From Lachnospiraceae bacterium AB2028 (lineage in GTDB: Bacteria > Bacillota > Clostridia > Lachnospirales > Lachnospiraceae), in assembly GCA_000621425.1 (NCBI GenBank), contig JHYJ01000014.1:1-64000 (forward strand): a DNA stretch of 64,000 nt. The letters run 5' to 3'. The position numbers were made by a program, and so were the translations under genes. Positions 28,718 through 36,952 of the stretch are shown here, piece after piece; position 1 is the stretch's first letter; each line of letters opens with the position of its first letter. The notes beneath the pieces are model-generated. The model was not told the origin of the DNA, did no database searches, and saw only the letters and a list, made by a program, of their open reading frames with translations.

Positions 28718-29749
28718 TTATATTATCTCATCAACCCTAATCCCCTTAAGATCTGCATCCACCAGTGCCATCTTGTTCTTTATATCATCAAGCGCTGCAT
28801 TCACATTTGATAATCTGTCTGTCATTGCTGTCGTGTCCGAACCTAAGACATCCGTAAGATCAAAATCATCAGCTTTTCGTTTTCTGATTTCTTCCCTGGC
28901 CTCTTTTACAGCTTCCTTTGTTTCTTCTGTAAGTGCTTCCTGTACGGATTTCTTTTCTGCCCTTTCTGCTTCGATTTCTTCCTGTTCTTCTTTTTCTTCC
29001 TTTTTTTCCTCGGCCTTTTCCTGTTCCTCTTTCATCTTTTCTTCTATATTATCCTTGGCTTCATTCATAGCTATGCCGATCACCGCACGGTTAGCCTCAT
29101 CCATAATGGTTTCTGCCTCATCCTGGGCATCTGCCATGGCATGAGTCTTGTTTTTCTCCGTCTCAGCGTCGGTCAGTGACTGCCGGATTGCGACCAAAGC
29201 ATTATCTGCATCACCTATCCGCTCAAGGGCATGATCTAACTGTTCATTAGCTTCCAGCATACGGAATTGGTATTCCGTAAGATTCTCCATGATTCCTTTA
29301 GCACGTTCCACATTGTTTACAAAATCAGGATTATCGAGTTTTTCCTCCAGTGGCTGCTTTCTCCACGCCATGATCCAGTCCAGATCCTCCTGCTCCCTGG
29401 ATTCCGGATCAACATTGTATTCCTTCCTAAGAGCATCAATCATGTCCTCGGCAGTCTTTTTGTCAGACATAGCCGCAGCCTTCTCATCTCTTTGCTCTAT
29501 CGCATACTTCCTGATTTCATCAAGCTGTCTGTCGAAATCACGATCTGCACCAAAAGCATCCGAAACCACCTTATAAGCTTTCTTTCGTGCCTCCTCAAGT
29601 CTCTGCTGCTTCGGATCAATCCCAAGGTTAAGATTGCCTGCATACAGAGTTTTCTTCTGTTCACCATTTTGGCCAGCTGAAACCACACCGTTCATGCCAG
29701 GCATCATGGTATTCTTTTGCTGTTCCTGGAAATTGATAGAAATGCTCAT
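28718..29749 (-). CDS. Acidic coiled-coil protein of the cap-like operon
   Basis: 343 residues, no signal peptide or membrane segment, strongly helical. An unstructured N-terminus (1-45) is followed by a helical body, and a highly charged Glu/Lys stretch lies around 235-290 (EEQEKAEEKKEEKEEQEEI). The ATG at 29749 follows GGGAGG; the frame extends seven codons further. Last gene of the operon that also encodes the DUF5610-like and FliD-like proteins. No family recognised. The lack of a signal peptide together with its neighbours would fit a cytoplasmic chaperone or a flagellar-exported protein, but that is inference. Confidence 0.78.
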   Translation of the reverse strand: MSISINFQEQQKNTMMPGMNGVVSAGQNGEQKKTLYAGNLNLGIDPKQQRLEEARKKAYKVVSDAFGADRDFDRQLDEIRKYAIEQRDEKAAAMSDKKTAEDMIDALRKEYNVDPESREQEDLDWIMAWRKQPLEEKLDNPDFVNNVERAKGIMENLTEYQFRMLEANEQLDHALERIGDADNALVAIRQSLTDAETEKNKTHAMADAQDEAETIMDEANRAVIGIAMNEAKDNIEEKMKEEQEKAEEKKEEKEEQEEIEAERAEKKSVQEALTEETKEAVKEAREEIRKRKADDFDLTDVLGSDTTAMTDRLSNVNAALDDIKNKMALVDADLKGIRVDEII

Positions 29750-29756
29750 ACTTAAG

Positions 29757-29902
29757 CCTCCCTGCTTCATACAGCCTGAACGAATAACTCAGGTGGATAC
29801 TGTCGGTTCCTTCCGACGCCATCTATATCATAAAACTTTTATGTCGTAATCATTCGATACTACTCCTTTAAGGAATGACTACGACAACACATCCTTGTCG
29901 TA
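29757..29902 (-). promoter_or_regulatory. Structured leader with CsrA-like sites
   Basis: On the minus strand, UACGACAA and UUGUCGUA (29902-29880) close a loop GGAUGUG, giving ACAAGGAUGU, a 10-of-12 match to the CsrA consensus RUACARGGAUGU when two upstream bases are counted. A second hairpin, GUCGG-AAGGAA-CCGAC (29817-29802), also has GGA in its loop. The Shine-Dalgarno GGGAGG follows at 29762-29757. The first hairpin competes with another pairing (29873-29885 with 29843-29855, 12 of 13 bases). Confidence 0.5.
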
Positions 29903-29925
29903 CTATAAAACTTACAGATACTTAT

Positions 29926-29931
29926 ATTATA
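29926..29931 (-). promoter_or_regulatory. -10 box before the coiled-coil gene
   Basis: Minus strand TATAAT in TTTTGTATAATATAAG, about 180 bases before the start at 29749. The -35 (TACAGT at 17 bases) is weak. It would give the last gene its own transcript with a long structured leader. Confidence 0.45.
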
Positions 29932-30023
29932 CAAAATTTTGTCCTGACACTGTATAGCTAAAAATAATCAAAAATGTTTCTTATTGTATTCCGATACCAT
30001 TCGCCTGTCAAAACACCTATCTA

Positions 30024-30710
30024 CTACGCCTGAACTTCTTCTGTCTCGCCGCTTTGCTTTTCCTTATAGTCATCAAAAAGCGACTCCACCGCATCATAGG
30101 TTCTCTGGCATATACCGGGAAGACTGTCGCCCCATGCTCTTGTGGCCTGCTTGAATCCCTTTTCAAATGCAGTCCGCATCTGCTCCATCTTTTCGGGGTC
30201 CCCGCCGCTCAGTGCCATTGCGAAATCAAATATCCTCTGTGATGTCTGGGTAACTCCCCAATAACCGTCCTCCGCTATATCCGCCTGAGCCTGAGCACGC
30301 GTCTTTGCATCTACTGTAAGACCCGCATACATATTTTTTAAATTCTTTCCATTTGCAACATCAAAAGATCTACCCTGTTTAGATATCAGTTTGTCAACGA
30401 TATCCTGCAGCTGTTTCTTCTGGGATTCAAAAGCTTCCTTTATCTGGTCAGCCTGCTTTCTATCAGTCTTATATGTTCCCTTTGATGAAGTACCACTCTG
30501 TGCGTCAGAACTTTTCTCGTATAAAACAGCATTTTCTGTGGCGGTTGCTGTTTTCACAGACGAACCGTCTACATCATTTCTTCTATGCAATGACTGTGTA
30601 GTATTATTGCTATTGCTATCTGCCACAATCCGGGATGTACTGCCATGAACTTCTGAACGGTAGCTCCCTGAATATGATGATGTAATTTCATTTATTATAT
30701 TTATTCCCAT
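30024..30710 (-). CDS. DUF5610-like protein
   Basis: 228 residues. The first 90 are low-complexity (Ser, Thr, Asn), then a helical domain (about 90-220) with GYWGVTQTSQRIFDFAMALS and FKQATRAWGDSLPGICQRTY, a pattern I recall from DUF5610, an uncharacterised domain found in many motile bacteria. No signal peptide. ATG at 30710 with GGAGG eight bases upstream; the ATG at 30725 overlaps that site and is rejected. Middle gene of a three-gene operon with the FliD-like protein before it, 72 bases upstream. Confidence 0.8.
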   Translation of the reverse strand: MGINIINEITSSYSGSYRSEVHGSTSRIVADSNSNNTTQSLHRRNDVDGSSVKTATATENAVLYEKSSDAQSGTSSKGTYKTDRKQADQIKEAFESQKKQLQDIVDKLISKQGRSFDVANGKNLKNMYAGLTVDAKTRAQAQADIAEDGYWGVTQTSQRIFDFAMALSGGDPEKMEQMRTAFEKGFKQATRAWGDSLPGICQRTYDAVESLFDDYKEKQSGETEEVQA

Positions 30711-30782
30711 AATATATTCCTCCAATCATAATGGCACGTGGCACACATGTTATATCTGACATATAACAACCTATCTTACCGC

Positions 30783-31706
30783 TCACAGATACTTAAGCTT
30801 ATTCTCCGTATCCTTGATTTCTTTATCCAACTTGCTTATCTGCGACTCGTAATCCCTGCGTGCATCATACCCCACTGCCTTGTCCATTTCTTTCTTCAGC
30901 TTTTCTCGTTTTTCTTTCAGACTTTTAAGGCTGTTTTCTGTATCGGTCCGTGTTCTGCTTGTAGAAGAATCCTTATCATTTGTATTCCCAATAACTGAAT
31001 TGATTCGTGATTCTGCTACCGTGTTAACGCTCTTTGACCATGTCCCATCTGCACTGTATGTTCCTTCCTTTGTGGCAGCCGCCTTACTAAGTCCCGCTGC
31101 CTTAGCCGAAACCTTAACTGCATATGAATCAATTCCTTGAAACAGACTTTTCATAGTAGTAACGTTTGCTTTCTTTAATTCTTCTTCATTTACCGAAAGC
31201 TTTCCGTCTGTATCGATTGTTACACCTACTTCATTTAGCAAACGACCATGTTTCTCGGTCATTGTATCCAACCATTCTCCTGAGCGAAGAACAGATTTAG
31301 TTTTAGAATTATACGCGGCATCTATTGCCTGATTGTATGAATCCGCAAAATCTTTTACAGCCTTTACAATTGATTCAGTATTGCTGAATACTTCCTTTTT
31401 TCTTCCACTTGTTTCATCTGTGATTTCTTCCGTAGCCCAAAGCTTATCAGAAGAAAATACATCAGCCTTTTTCTTTAGTGTATCTGCCGATGCCCTAATT
31501 CTTGTTAGATTTTCTCCTGAATCGCCCACAGAAGCTTTTGCCTCCTGTTTCTGGCTGCCGTAATAATTCTTAAGTAATTTACGATAGCTTCCGTTCTTAA
31601 TCGACATATAGGATGTCAGATCTACGCCGGCAGAAGAGTTTGAAGATGATCCTCCGAAAAAAACAGAATAGTCTATACCCGAATTGATGTTATTGATATT
31701 TGCCAT
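30783..31706 (-). CDS. FliD C-terminal-domain-like protein
   Basis: 307 residues without signal peptide. Residues about 112-192 carry SIVKAVKDFADSYNQAIDAA and LLNEVGVTIDTDGKLSVNEE, which match the C-terminal domain pattern of the flagellar cap protein FliD (an 'FVdaYN' segment, then 'iGit...dGkLsvd'). The last 55 residues form a charged coiled coil. True FliD is longer and has a conserved N-terminal coiled coil that is not seen here. ATG at 31706 with GGGAGG upstream. It heads the operon and lies next to a two-component system. A cap-like or hook-associated export substrate is the best guess. Confidence 0.72.
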   Translation of the reverse strand: MANINNINSGIDYSVFFGGSSSNSSAGVDLTSYMSIKNGSYRKLLKNYYGSQKQEAKASVGDSGENLTRIRASADTLKKKADVFSSDKLWATEEITDETSGRKKEVFSNTESIVKAVKDFADSYNQAIDAAYNSKTKSVLRSGEWLDTMTEKHGRLLNEVGVTIDTDGKLSVNEEELKKANVTTMKSLFQGIDSYAVKVSAKAAGLSKAAATKEGTYSADGTWSKSVNTVAESRINSVIGNTNDKDSSTSRTRTDTENSLKSLKEKREKLKKEMDKAVGYDARRDYESQISKLDKEIKDTENKLKYL

Positions 31707-31745
31707 ACTCTTTCCTCCCTGAAAATGTGCAAACCATATGTGACA

Positions 31746-31761
31746 GGGATATCCGTATCCC
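31746..31761 (-). promoter_or_regulatory. GGA-loop hairpin in the FliD-like leader
   Basis: GGGAUA-CGGA-UAUCCC on the minus strand forms a six-pair stem with GGA in the loop, about 40-55 bases before the start. Possible CsrA site, weaker than the one at 29880-29902. Confidence 0.3.
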
Positions 31762-31829
31762 TTTTCAAGAGTGTAGGGTAATGATTTATCGCCTAAGATA
31801 ATGCCCCAACACATAACTTGTTATAATTC

Positions 31830-31858
31830 ATATTACGGATGATTTTTAAGAAAAACAA
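31830..31858 (-). promoter_or_regulatory. Putative promoter of the FliD-like operon
   Basis: Minus strand TTGTTT (31853-31858), 17-base spacer, TAATAT (31830-31835). Confidence 0.4.
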
Positions 31859-31864
31859 CCGACT

Positions 31865-31900
31865 TGTAGTGAACAGACGTTTAAATGTATCAGAAAGATA
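31865..31900. repeat. 36-base upstream element, copy X
   Basis: Aligns without gaps to 34483-34518 with 28 of 36 bases equal, sharing AAATGTATC in the middle. Both start exactly 29 bases from a CGG triplet at the neighbouring minus-strand promoter (31836 and 34454). Confidence 0.5.
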
Positions 31901-31993
31901 GCTATTCAGTAAATCTCAAAGCATTTACTGTCAAAGGCGTATTAAAGAGTAAATTTTGGTATTGTCTATGAGAAGCAGACCTATGAGTATTAG

Positions 31994-33394
31994 TTATTTA
32001 GAAGTCTCTTTATGATGCAGCAATACTCTAAGCTCTACTTCACCATCATTTTGGAGAAATTCCATTTCGCCGCAATAGGAAAGCGCTATGTGCCTGATCA
32101 GTTTCATGCCAAGTCCATGACCTTCATCAGACTTGGTAGATATCGGTAAGCCATCCGCATCATATTTGGGATTATCACCGTCAAAACCGTTTTTTATAAT
32201 AATCGTAAAAAACTGTTCTCTGCTTATTGAAGAGATACTGATCCATTTCCTGTCGCCGGAAGCTCCCCGTAAAGCATTATCCAGTGCATTGTTCAACAAT
32301 ATACTCAGATCAAAAACGTCTATTACCGGCTGTTCAGGAAAAATAAAGTCACATTTAAAATCTATCCCCTGCTTTAATGCAATATCCTTCTTTGAAGTAA
32401 GCACCGTATCTATAACCGGATCACCACAGCGTATGCCATCAACACTTGTGGAATACTCCTCCTTTAGCCTGGACATATATTTTCTGGCTTCTCCAAAATT
32501 TTTCCTATCTGCAAGCCGTTCCATTGTCATCATATGATTTGAAATATCATGCCTCAAGATACGGACCTGTTCATACATCAGCCTGGTCTGATCAATGGTC
32601 TGACGCATCTGCATGAGTTCACTCTCGAAAGCTTCTTTTTGTGCATTTTCCTCCCGTTCTTTTCTAACCTGCTCATACAGAAAAACTATCATAAGAATTG
32701 CCAGATAGCTGAATATATAGAAAAGAAACCTTATAAAATTCGGTGGTATGTTTTCTTTTATAAAACCGACTTCTATCCCCTGACTGTATATTTCTATATA
32801 CCCACGGAAGACAACTGCTTCAAGCAATGGTGCTAGGGTAGGGATCAGCATTAGTATCAGCTCTCGCAGGCTGAGTTCTTCTGATCTTGCATATATCCGG
32901 GTAAAGAATCTGACCATAGCAAAAAGAATAATCCCATGCAAAACAACAGAAAATATTCGGCCGACCAGAAACTCCAGCACAAGGATATCCAAATTTGTCT
33001 GTTCATTCAGATACGGCACATTCATTTCTATCCATAATGAAAAGAATCCCCACTCTGCCATAAGTGCACTGCTTAAGTATCGAAACGATATGAATACTGC
33101 ACACAGAAATACTTTCTGAAACGGCTTTTCCCTTTCAAAGAAATACATGATCCCAAAAGTAAGAAAAATAATGATCATGTATGCCTTATTGCCGGCGCTT
33201 TCAGTCAGCAGGTACATCACCGCACCTGCTACGCCTGTAAAAGTACCCAAAACAGTACATAAATATTTCTTATGAAGATACGGCCGCAAGAGCACTGTCA
33301 AACACAATCCCATAAGCAACAAAATCATTATGATCTCGCCGTTGGATATTATTTTATATATCTGCAGATACTTTTCTATGTCATCATTCATCAT
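31994..33394 (-). CDS. GHKL-type membrane histidine kinase
   Basis: 466 residues. Six or so membrane helices (about residues 18-235) precede a coiled-coil linker and a kinase core with the phosphoacceptor histidine in LRHDISNHM, the N-box LLNNALDNALRG and G-box GHGLGMKLIRHI. This is the AgrC/natural-product-sensor-like class that pairs with LytTR regulators. The regulator gene lies upstream on the same strand with a 175-base gap. The signal is unknown; no exporter or peptide-processing gene is near. Confidence 0.9.
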   Translation of the reverse strand: MMNDDIEKYLQIYKIISNGEIIMILLLMGLCLTVLLRPYLHKKYLCTVLGTFTGVAGAVMYLLTESAGNKAYMIIIFLTFGIMYFFEREKPFQKVFLCAVFISFRYLSSALMAEWGFFSLWIEMNVPYLNEQTNLDILVLEFLVGRIFSVVLHGIILFAMVRFFTRIYARSEELSLRELILMLIPTLAPLLEAVVFRGYIEIYSQGIEVGFIKENIPPNFIRFLFYIFSYLAILMIVFLYEQVRKEREENAQKEAFESELMQMRQTIDQTRLMYEQVRILRHDISNHMMTMERLADRKNFGEARKYMSRLKEEYSTSVDGIRCGDPVIDTVLTSKKDIALKQGIDFKCDFIFPEQPVIDVFDLSILLNNALDNALRGASGDRKWISISSISREQFFTIIIKNGFDGDNPKYDADGLPISTKSDEGHGLGMKLIRHIALSYCGEMEFLQNDGEVELRVLLHHKETSK

Positions 33395-33569
33395 ATATCA
33401 TTACCTAATTTGTAACTGTTCATTACCTGTCAGTTCTTCTAGTTAAGGCAGATGGCAATTGAAAATTTGCTCTTCAAATAGAGGACTGCCATTGTCAAAT
33501 TAATTTATTAGTATTCCCGTGACATCAAGTTCTTCTGCTTGTCCTTAACAGTTACATATCATTTAGCCC

Positions 33570-34271
33570 TTATGCATTTTCAGCAGTAAACTGAAGAAAT
33601 CTTTTTACAAATTTAGGATAGTTTGCCTTAGAAATACTGACATGTCCGTTTTTAAGCGTGATTCCCTCCGCTTCATACCTGACTACATAGTTCAGATTTA
33701 TCAGAAATGCCCTGTGTACCCGAAAGAAATCACCTCCGAGTATTTTTTCAAGATCGGATATTTTTCCATAATACTCTATGCTGTCATTCACACGGTGTAA
33801 TATAACCTTACGCCCCATTGCCTCGGCATAAACGATTTCAGAAATATAAACTTTTTCGTGTATTCCCTTGTGGTGTACCATCAAGCTCGGTTTCTCTTCA
33901 ATATCAGAATTGAGATCCTGACATTTGCGTACTGCTCTCTGCAAGGTATCATTCAGTTCTTTTTTTGAAAACGGTTTTCTCAGATACTGCAATGCTTCAA
34001 CATTAAAAGCCTTCCATACATATTTTTCCTCTCCGGAAATAAAAATTATCACGGTATCTTTTCCTTCTTTTCGAAGTTTTCCCGCAACTTCTATGCCGTT
34101 TATCCCCGGCATTTCAATATCAAGAAAAAGTATATCTGCAGATAAGTCGTGCTTCAGAAGAACAATTCCATTATAATAGATATCAACTTTCGCATCCGGA
34201 ACCAGAGATGAAATTTCATTTTTCAGAACCGCACATATTTTCTTGTCATCATCGCAGACCGCTATTCTCAT
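33570..34271 (-). CDS. LytTR-family response regulator
   Basis: 233 residues: receiver domain (1-120) with acidic pocket CDDD, phosphoacceptor in ILFLDIEMPGINGIEV and conserved lysine in RKPFSKKEL; then a LytTR DNA-binding domain (about 140-233, VHKGIHEKVYISEIVYAEAMGRK in part, and FFRVHRAFLINLNYV). Such regulators bind paired direct repeats. ATG at 34271 with GAAGGAT upstream. The leader, if transcription starts near 34443, would contain the whole of repeat copy B. Confidence 0.92.
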   Translation of the reverse strand: MRIAVCDDDKKICAVLKNEISSLVPDAKVDIYYNGIVLLKHDLSADILFLDIEMPGINGIEVAGKLRKEGKDTVIIFISGEEKYVWKAFNVEALQYLRKPFSKKELNDTLQRAVRKCQDLNSDIEEKPSLMVHHKGIHEKVYISEIVYAEAMGRKVILHRVNDSIEYYGKISDLEKILGGDFFRVHRAFLINLNYVVRYEAEGITLKNGHVSISKANYPKFVKRFLQFTAENA

Positions 34272-34295
34272 TTTTAATCCTTCGCAATCACACCA

Positions 34296-34432
34296 TTCCC
34301 ACATCGATAGCTCACCTATCTATGTCATCGTTAACTCATCCAAGCTGTCACCTACCTTTTGTGTAGCAGCCACCCTACAAATTTTCGAGAACTGCTAAGA
34401 TTCACTTTACAACGAGTCTATATGGTGTGGAA
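34296..34432. repeat. Structured repeat element, short copy (B)
   Basis: About 137 bases with paired ends (TCGATAGCTCACCT near 34304; AGTCTATATGGTGTGGAA near 34415). It shares with copy A a 26-base block around CGAGAACTGCTAAG (34386-34411) and a block CCAAGCTGTCAC...CAGCCACCC (34340-34375), but lacks the left inner arm and one hairpin. It lies 25 bases upstream of the response regulator start. Confidence 0.65.
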
Positions 34433-34449
34433 TTTTTGTATATTAAACT

Positions 34450-34457
34450 ATATCGGC
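34450..34457 (-). promoter_or_regulatory. Sigma-D/sigma-28-like -10 box
   Basis: Minus strand GCCGATAT, an exact match to the Bacillus sigma-D -10 consensus, pointing at the response regulator. The -35 is poor (CAAA with a 13-base spacer, not TAAA with about 15), so this is tentative. Confidence 0.35.
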
Positions 34458-34482
34458 AATGAACAGATTATTTGGATACTTA

Positions 34483-34518
34483 TGTAATGAAACGACCTTA
34501 AAATGTATCGAAATGATA
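34483..34518. repeat. 36-base upstream element, copy Y
   Basis: Partner of 31865-31900 (28 of 36 bases equal). Lies upstream of the response-regulator promoter region at the same 29-base distance from CGG. Confidence 0.5.
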
Positions 34519-34738
34519 TTCACTACATTTCAGTGTGCTTTCAATACATACCTATTCTGCACATCAAGAATCATGTCGAAATATCTTTCATAAGGGAATA
34601 CTCTAGCAGTTAAAAACTTGTCTATTCTTACAATTATGACAATATGACAGCCCGCAATAAATTATTTGTTATGCAAAAACTTCGGGCTATCCTGAATAGT
34701 TACAAAATAAATAGTTTTTCAGAAAGGCGGTACGATAA

Positions 34739-35587
34739 ATGAATACAATGATACATAGTGAATACAGCATAGAAATAAGTGCAAGCTACGAACAGACAAC
34801 AGTTCCCAAAACTGTTCCGCATCCAGAATGGAATCCGAAAAAAGTCTATAACTACCTGGAAGATATGGGTGAGGGCTTCCGTGAATACAAAAGCAAAGCC
34901 GTTGCTTTTTACCGCTCAGATTTTGCTGCCAAAGATCTGAATAAAGCAGTCACCATCGATGAGCTGAAAAAAATGATAAGTGATTATTTTCCCAAATACA
35001 AATTCACTGACAGAGAGCCTGACGAACCGGTTGCTGGAAGCTTCTATCTTTATATCGATAAGTCACAGCTGGGTAAAATGGCAGCCAATCCAGCCTACCG
35101 CGCACAGGTATTCGGTCTCATAGACAGCGAATTGCAGGGTTCGAAGGGATATACATTAAAGCACTGTGACGGTCGAAACATAACGCACTATATCACCGGA
35201 AGCATCTTTTCTCTGGCAGAGGCCAACTTCTCGATTGACGGTGTAGGAATGATGCCGGGATCTGATGGAATTCCTTATCACGGAAGCGGCATAGGCAGTG
35301 TAAGCTGTTCAAGCAGTCCCGCACAAGTCCGCAGCCAGTCATACATCGAACAGGTACTGCATCCCGGCAAATACATTGCTTCAAGGGAAGCTGCAGAAGG
35401 TATACATGCCCCCTCTGCCGAAGAACTTCGTGCACAGCAGCGACGCAACGAACATAAGCTGGAAGTCCGCATGCGTTACAGAGAATGGCTTGAAGACAAG
35501 ACCGAAGCCGACATGCTTCAGGAACAATTCATGACTGACATTTCGGATTTTGAAGAAAAGTTAACTGTATTTGATACCAGCTCATGA
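34739..35587 (+). CDS. Conserved protein of unknown function
   Basis: 282 residues, soluble, no signal peptide. The middle (about 80-165) has a defined domain with VTIDELKKMISDYFPKYKF and GSFYLYIDKSQLGKMAANPA. A Ser/Gly-rich stretch (about 180-205) and a charged helical tail follow. It recalls Lachnospiraceae families such as DUF6033, weakly. Its short non-signal N-terminus resembles those of the FliD-like and DUF5610-like proteins. The AAAGG before the ATG is 12-14 bases away. The gene is alone on the plus strand; its stop overlaps the convergent Rpn-type gene by six bases. Confidence 0.75.
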   Translation: MNTMIHSEYSIEISASYEQTTVPKTVPHPEWNPKKVYNYLEDMGEGFREYKSKAVAFYRSDFAAKDLNKAVTIDELKKMISDYFPKYKFTDREPDEPVAGSFYLYIDKSQLGKMAANPAYRAQVFGLIDSELQGSKGYTLKHCDGRNITHYITGSIFSLAEANFSIDGVGMMPGSDGIPYHGSGIGSVSCSSSPAQVRSQSYIEQVLHPGKYIASREAAEGIHAPSAEELRAQQRRNEHKLEVRMRYREWLEDKTEADMLQEQFMTDISDFEEKLTVFDTSS

Positions 35588-36721
35588 TTTTTCCGCAAGC
35601 TTGGCTTTAAGTTCAGCAATCAAACGATCCTTTTCTGCAAGTTCCGCCAGAGCTTCGTCACGCTCTGTTTTTGTTTCATTGAGTTTCGCTTCTGCCTCGT
35701 CCAGCTTTGTTTCTGCTTCGCCCAGCTTTGTTTCCGCTTCATCACGCTTTGCTATTGCTTTATTGCACTCTGCCATAGCCCCGTCACGCATTGCCACAGC
35801 TTCTTCATACTGTCTCTGCATATCTTCTATCATATACTTCGTTGTATTACGGTCCATTATCCTTAATGCTTCGGAAAACATGCCAATCACCTCCTCCGGT
35901 TTTCTTCTGAACTCTGCGATATCCCTGTACAAAGCAGCAAATTCAGGAAACGAATTCACAAACGAGATTATCTCTTCCGGCTGTTCATATGTAAAAAATG
36001 AAAGCCAAGCCTCAAGCTTGCTACTGATTTTATTGTAACCACGATTCTTAAATGTATCAAGCGAAATATACACTACATTATCAAGGTTTGCGACATTTAT
36101 TCCGCTGCTATAAGTGGTGATTTTCCTGTGTATATACTCCGGTGCTACGCCCGCAAATTCCTTTGTGCTTTTTTCCATGATAACAATCAGAGTGACAGGC
36201 TTAAGGTCGCTGTAACTGAAATCAGGTCCTTTCTTGGCACGCACTGCACTGTACTGTCGCATTATTAAATCTGAGGTATAGCAGCTTGACCGTTCTCCAG
36301 GAAAATAGTAGCCTATACGCTGCATTTCTACATTTACTATCGCACCGCTTTCTGTCTTGACCACAATATCCATAATGACCTGACTGCCGCTTTCGGATAT
36401 CACTGTTCCTTCCCTTGACAGTATCTGCACTATCTTAACCGGCTCACCAAGAACTTCGGAAATAAGGGATTCAATACGTTCAGGAAAATCGTCAGGCCTG
36501 AACACCTTACGGAAGAACCTATCAGACAGAACCTGAAGTCCCTGCCTGCCCTCAAGGAAGAGAAGTATTTTCTCCTGGTCATCCGATCTAATTCCTTCCC
36601 AGTCGTAAAGTACATGACTATGCTTAATAGTCTCCAGAATATTCTGCCGTGACTGAGGATCACCAAAAAGCTCGGTAAATGATGTAATGTTAGTTTGACT
36701 GCGGTTCTTTTCTTCATGCAT
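35582..36721 (-). CDS. Rpn-family PD-(D/E)XK nuclease/transposase-like protein
   Basis: 379 residues. The nuclease-like domain (about 40-300) contains SQVIMDIVVKTESGAIVNVEMQ (in part), giving the D...ExQ active site of the Rpn/YhgA class, and YTSDLIMRQYSAV. The last 95 residues are a coiled coil with 7-residue repeats (AETKLGE, AETKLDE, AEAKLNE) encoded by 21-base DNA repeats. ATG at 36721 with AAGGAGAG upstream; the longer frame has none. Such genes are common, often multicopy, and are linked to DNA cleavage and recombination. Confidence 0.85.
   Translation of the reverse strand: MHEEKNRSQTNITSFTELFGDPQSRQNILETIKHSHVLYDWEGIRSDDQEKILLFLEGRQGLQVLSDRFFRKVFRPDDFPERIESLISEVLGEPVKIVQILSREGTVISESGSQVIMDIVVKTESGAIVNVEMQRIGYYFPGERSSCYTSDLIMRQYSAVRAKKGPDFSYSDLKPVTLIVIMEKSTKEFAGVAPEYIHRKITTYSSGINVANLDNVVYISLDTFKNRGYNKISSKLEAWLSFFTYEQPEEIISFVNSFPEFAALYRDIAEFRRKPEEVIGMFSEALRIMDRNTTKYMIEDMQRQYEEAVAMRDGAMAECNKAIAKRDEAETKLGEAETKLDEAEAKLNETKTERDEALAELAEKDRLIAELKAKLAEKS
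35680..35742. repeat. Three 21-base tandem repeats in the Rpn gene
   Basis: CCAGCTTTGTTTCTGCTTCG-type units start at 35701 and 35722, with a more diverged unit at 35680. They encode the heptad repeats of the coiled coil and could change in number by slippage. Confidence 0.65.
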
Positions 36722-36896
36722 GTTTGGACTCTCCTTCCTGTGGTATGACACGTTCAGATAACTTAAATTTACGTCCTGATACGCAATACCACGCAAAAAT
36801 AAACTATCAGGTAACTTAAAGCGAACGTGAGAAGAATATTCTCAAAGACTCCCTGCACATAGAACAGGCAGAGAAAGATATTCACTTGATTACGAA

Positions 36897-36925
36897 AAGA
36901 TAGCACTTATAACTGTAGTTGTCAA
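36897..36925 (-). promoter_or_regulatory. Sigma-A promoter of the Rpn gene
   Basis: Minus strand TTGACA (36920-36925), 17-base spacer, TATCTT (36897-36902). It would give a leader of about 170 bases. Confidence 0.6.
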
Positions 36926-36952
36926 CACTTCCCAGAAAATCAAACATGAAGT

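Larger units (their letters stand above)
34433..34738. other. Divergent control region
   Basis: Between repeat B and the plus-strand gene at 34739. It holds a sigma-D-like -10 box for the minus strand, upstream element Y, and a wide AGCCCG/CGGGCT inverted repeat (around 34652-34690) before the plus-strand gene. No gene seen. Confidence 0.5.

Noticed and set aside
31786-31793. Sigma-28 promoter before the FliD-like gene (GGCGATAA)
   Set aside because: The -10 has 7 of 8 bases but there is no TAAA at 14-16 bases, and a housekeeping-type promoter lies just upstream.
33439-33492. 17-codon peptide gene between the regulator and kinase genes, as an AgrD-like signal
   Set aside because: There is no ribosome binding site, no processing gene and no conserved signal-peptide pattern.
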